Shown here piece after piece: positions 63,330-64,000 of a DNA stretch of 64,000 bases. The position numbers were made by a program, and so were the translations under genes. Source of the DNA: Neokomagataea anthophila. Its GTDB lineage: Bacteria > Pseudomonadota > Alphaproteobacteria > Acetobacterales > Acetobacteraceae. The stretch spans positions 1 to 64,000 of the forward strand of contig NZ_JAGRQH010000002.1 of assembly GCF_018122595.1 (NCBI RefSeq), in the 5' to 3' direction. The notes under the pieces were generated by a model. The model searched no databases and was not told where the DNA came from. It worked only from the letters and a program-made list of their open reading frames with translations. Position 1 is the first letter of the stretch. Each line of letters opens with the position of its first letter.

Positions 63330-64000
63330 TGCGCCACCCCAGCCGTCGATACCCCTAAAGACCGTAAGGCAAGCGGCATCGTCGCAACCTCTACATCCTT
63401 CATGATACGCCCAAGCCCCGCTAGTAATGGTACAGCCGGGTCACGCATATGTACGGCGTCAACTCGGCCATCCCTCAGGCGTACCCATGCCCACACATCA
63501 CCACGTGCAGATTCTGCCGCACCTATCCCCTCTTGGTCCGTAACATTGGGTATGGTGGGATAAGCCTCATCAGCATCACCAAGCCCAAAACTTCCCAAAA
63601 TGCGCTCGATCAAACGTAAAGCGTCAAAAATTTCGGTCATACGCACCGCTTGACGCGCCCGCGCATCACCTGCACTGGAACCCGTCGCCCGTAAGGCATC
63701 CAAGCGCATTCCATTCTCAGCACGCCGCAGATCTAAACTGCGGCCACTGCTGCGCCCCACTGGGCCGCCAATCGCCAATCCACGCGCTATCTCTACCGGC
63801 AGAATAGCCAATCCCGCCAAACGCGGAGCATAAACATCAACCAAAAGCGCCAATTTAGAAAGGCGTGGCTTCATCTCACGCAACACAGCCTGCGCTAAAG
63901 GAACAATTTCCACCCCGCGCCGATACCCGTTTTTATGGATCATATCCGTCAAACGCCGCGTGGCACCATTCTCTGCACAGACACGCGCCAACGCCTCACG
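63326..64000 (-). CDS. HycE/NuoD-like large subunit, partial
   Basis: C-terminal 224 residues; the frame stays open to the window edge, so the start lies outside. GLAIGGPVGRSSG and GIGAAESARGDVWAWVRL are the marks of the [NiFe]-hydrogenase-3/NuoD large subunit. The C-terminus ends RSLGVSTAGVAQ: where hydrogenases have DPCxxCxxH/R nickel ligands it has no cysteine. So it is probably a non-hydrogenase (Ehr-type) complex. Confidence 0.75.
   Translation of the reverse strand, partial: REALARVCAENGATRRLTDMIHKNGYRRGVEIVPLAQAVLREMKPRLSKLALLVDVYAPRLAGLAILPVEIARGLAIGGPVGRSSGRSLDLRRAENGMRLDALRATGSSAGDARARQAVRMTEIFDALRLIERILGSFGLGDADEAYPTIPNVTDQEGIGAAESARGDVWAWVRLRDGRVDAVHMRDPAVPLLAGLGRIMKDVEVATMPLALRSLGVSTAGVAQ

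Noticed and set aside
1-64000. tRNA, rRNA, CRISPR array, insertion sequence
   Set aside because: No T-arm-like GGTTCRANNCC segments, regularly spaced repeats, transposase motifs or rRNA segments were found in the intergenic regions read.

Overview
The window is a continuous stretch of bacterial chromosome that most resembles an acetic acid bacterium (Acetobacteraceae, Alphaproteobacteria). The main pointers are a membrane-bound PQQ glucose dehydrogenase, a cyanide-insensitive type bd oxidase with a small third subunit, the alphaproteobacterial order zapA - 6S RNA - 5-FCL, and an EpmA/EpmB/EF-P set. Genus cannot be fixed from this alone. Genes are tightly packed with many 4-base ATGA overlaps. 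No tRNA, rRNA, CRISPR array, insertion sequence or replication origin was recognised.

Layout. 0.1-2.2 kb (minus): a YmdB-type phosphoesterase, 5-formyl-THF cyclo-ligase, 6S RNA, zapA and a small coiled-coil gene. 2.3-8.3 kb: an unknown gene and a ThiE-like gene, two lipoproteins, and the EF-P lysylation genes epmA, epmB and efp, followed by suhB. 8.4-11.3 kb: three genes that form a MotAB/TolQR-like envelope motor with two OmpA-type proteins. 11.5-19.6 kb: lepA, a glycosyltransferase, heme oxygenase, an AsmA protein, an NCS2 permease and a glycosyltransferase-like gene. 19.7-20.6 kb: a phage-type lysis pair. 20.7-25 kb: tusA, then xseB-ispA-dxs-tlyA. 25-29.3 kb: an iron uptake operon (TonB receptor, DUF3649-like, PepSY, DUF3325-like) behind a Fur-like box. 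29.4-35 kb: rlmN, a structured leader region, argG, FKBP, thymidine kinase, a cytochrome c lipoprotein and trpS. 35-40.5 kb (minus): rpmI-rplT-pheS-pheT-lpxB. 40.9-43.3 kb: glucose dehydrogenase. 43.4-45.1 kb: a TonB-C-like secreted protein, a secreted LEA-like repeat protein and SufE. 45.2-49 kb: two overlapping histidine kinase genes. 49-54.6 kb: a small membrane protein, a zinc-ribbon protein, ftsE-ftsX, a DUF218 protein, plsC and a DUF2125 protein. 54.6-57.5 kb: cydA-cydB and a 51-residue partner behind a perfect FNR-type site. 57.5-58.5 kb: two secreted paralogues of unknown function. 58.6-61.7 kb: gloB, a methyltransferase, psd and pssA. 61.8-64 kb: a ROK sugar kinase and the end of an operon for a hydrogenase-related, NuoB/NuoD-like complex that runs off the window.

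Most of the genes are housekeeping. They cover isoprenoid precursors (dxs, ispA), phospholipid synthesis (psd, pssA, plsC), lipid A (lpxB), translation and tRNA charging, and respiration (glucose dehydrogenase feeding ubiquinol to a bd oxidase). The least explained items are the folded region upstream of argG, the seven 11-residue repeats in the secreted protein at 44.2 kb, the envelope motor at 8.4-11.3 kb, the hydrogenase-like large subunit whose C-terminus lacks the nickel-ligand cysteines, the twin secreted proteins at 57.5-58.5 kb, and the phage lysis pair behind an intrinsic terminator.
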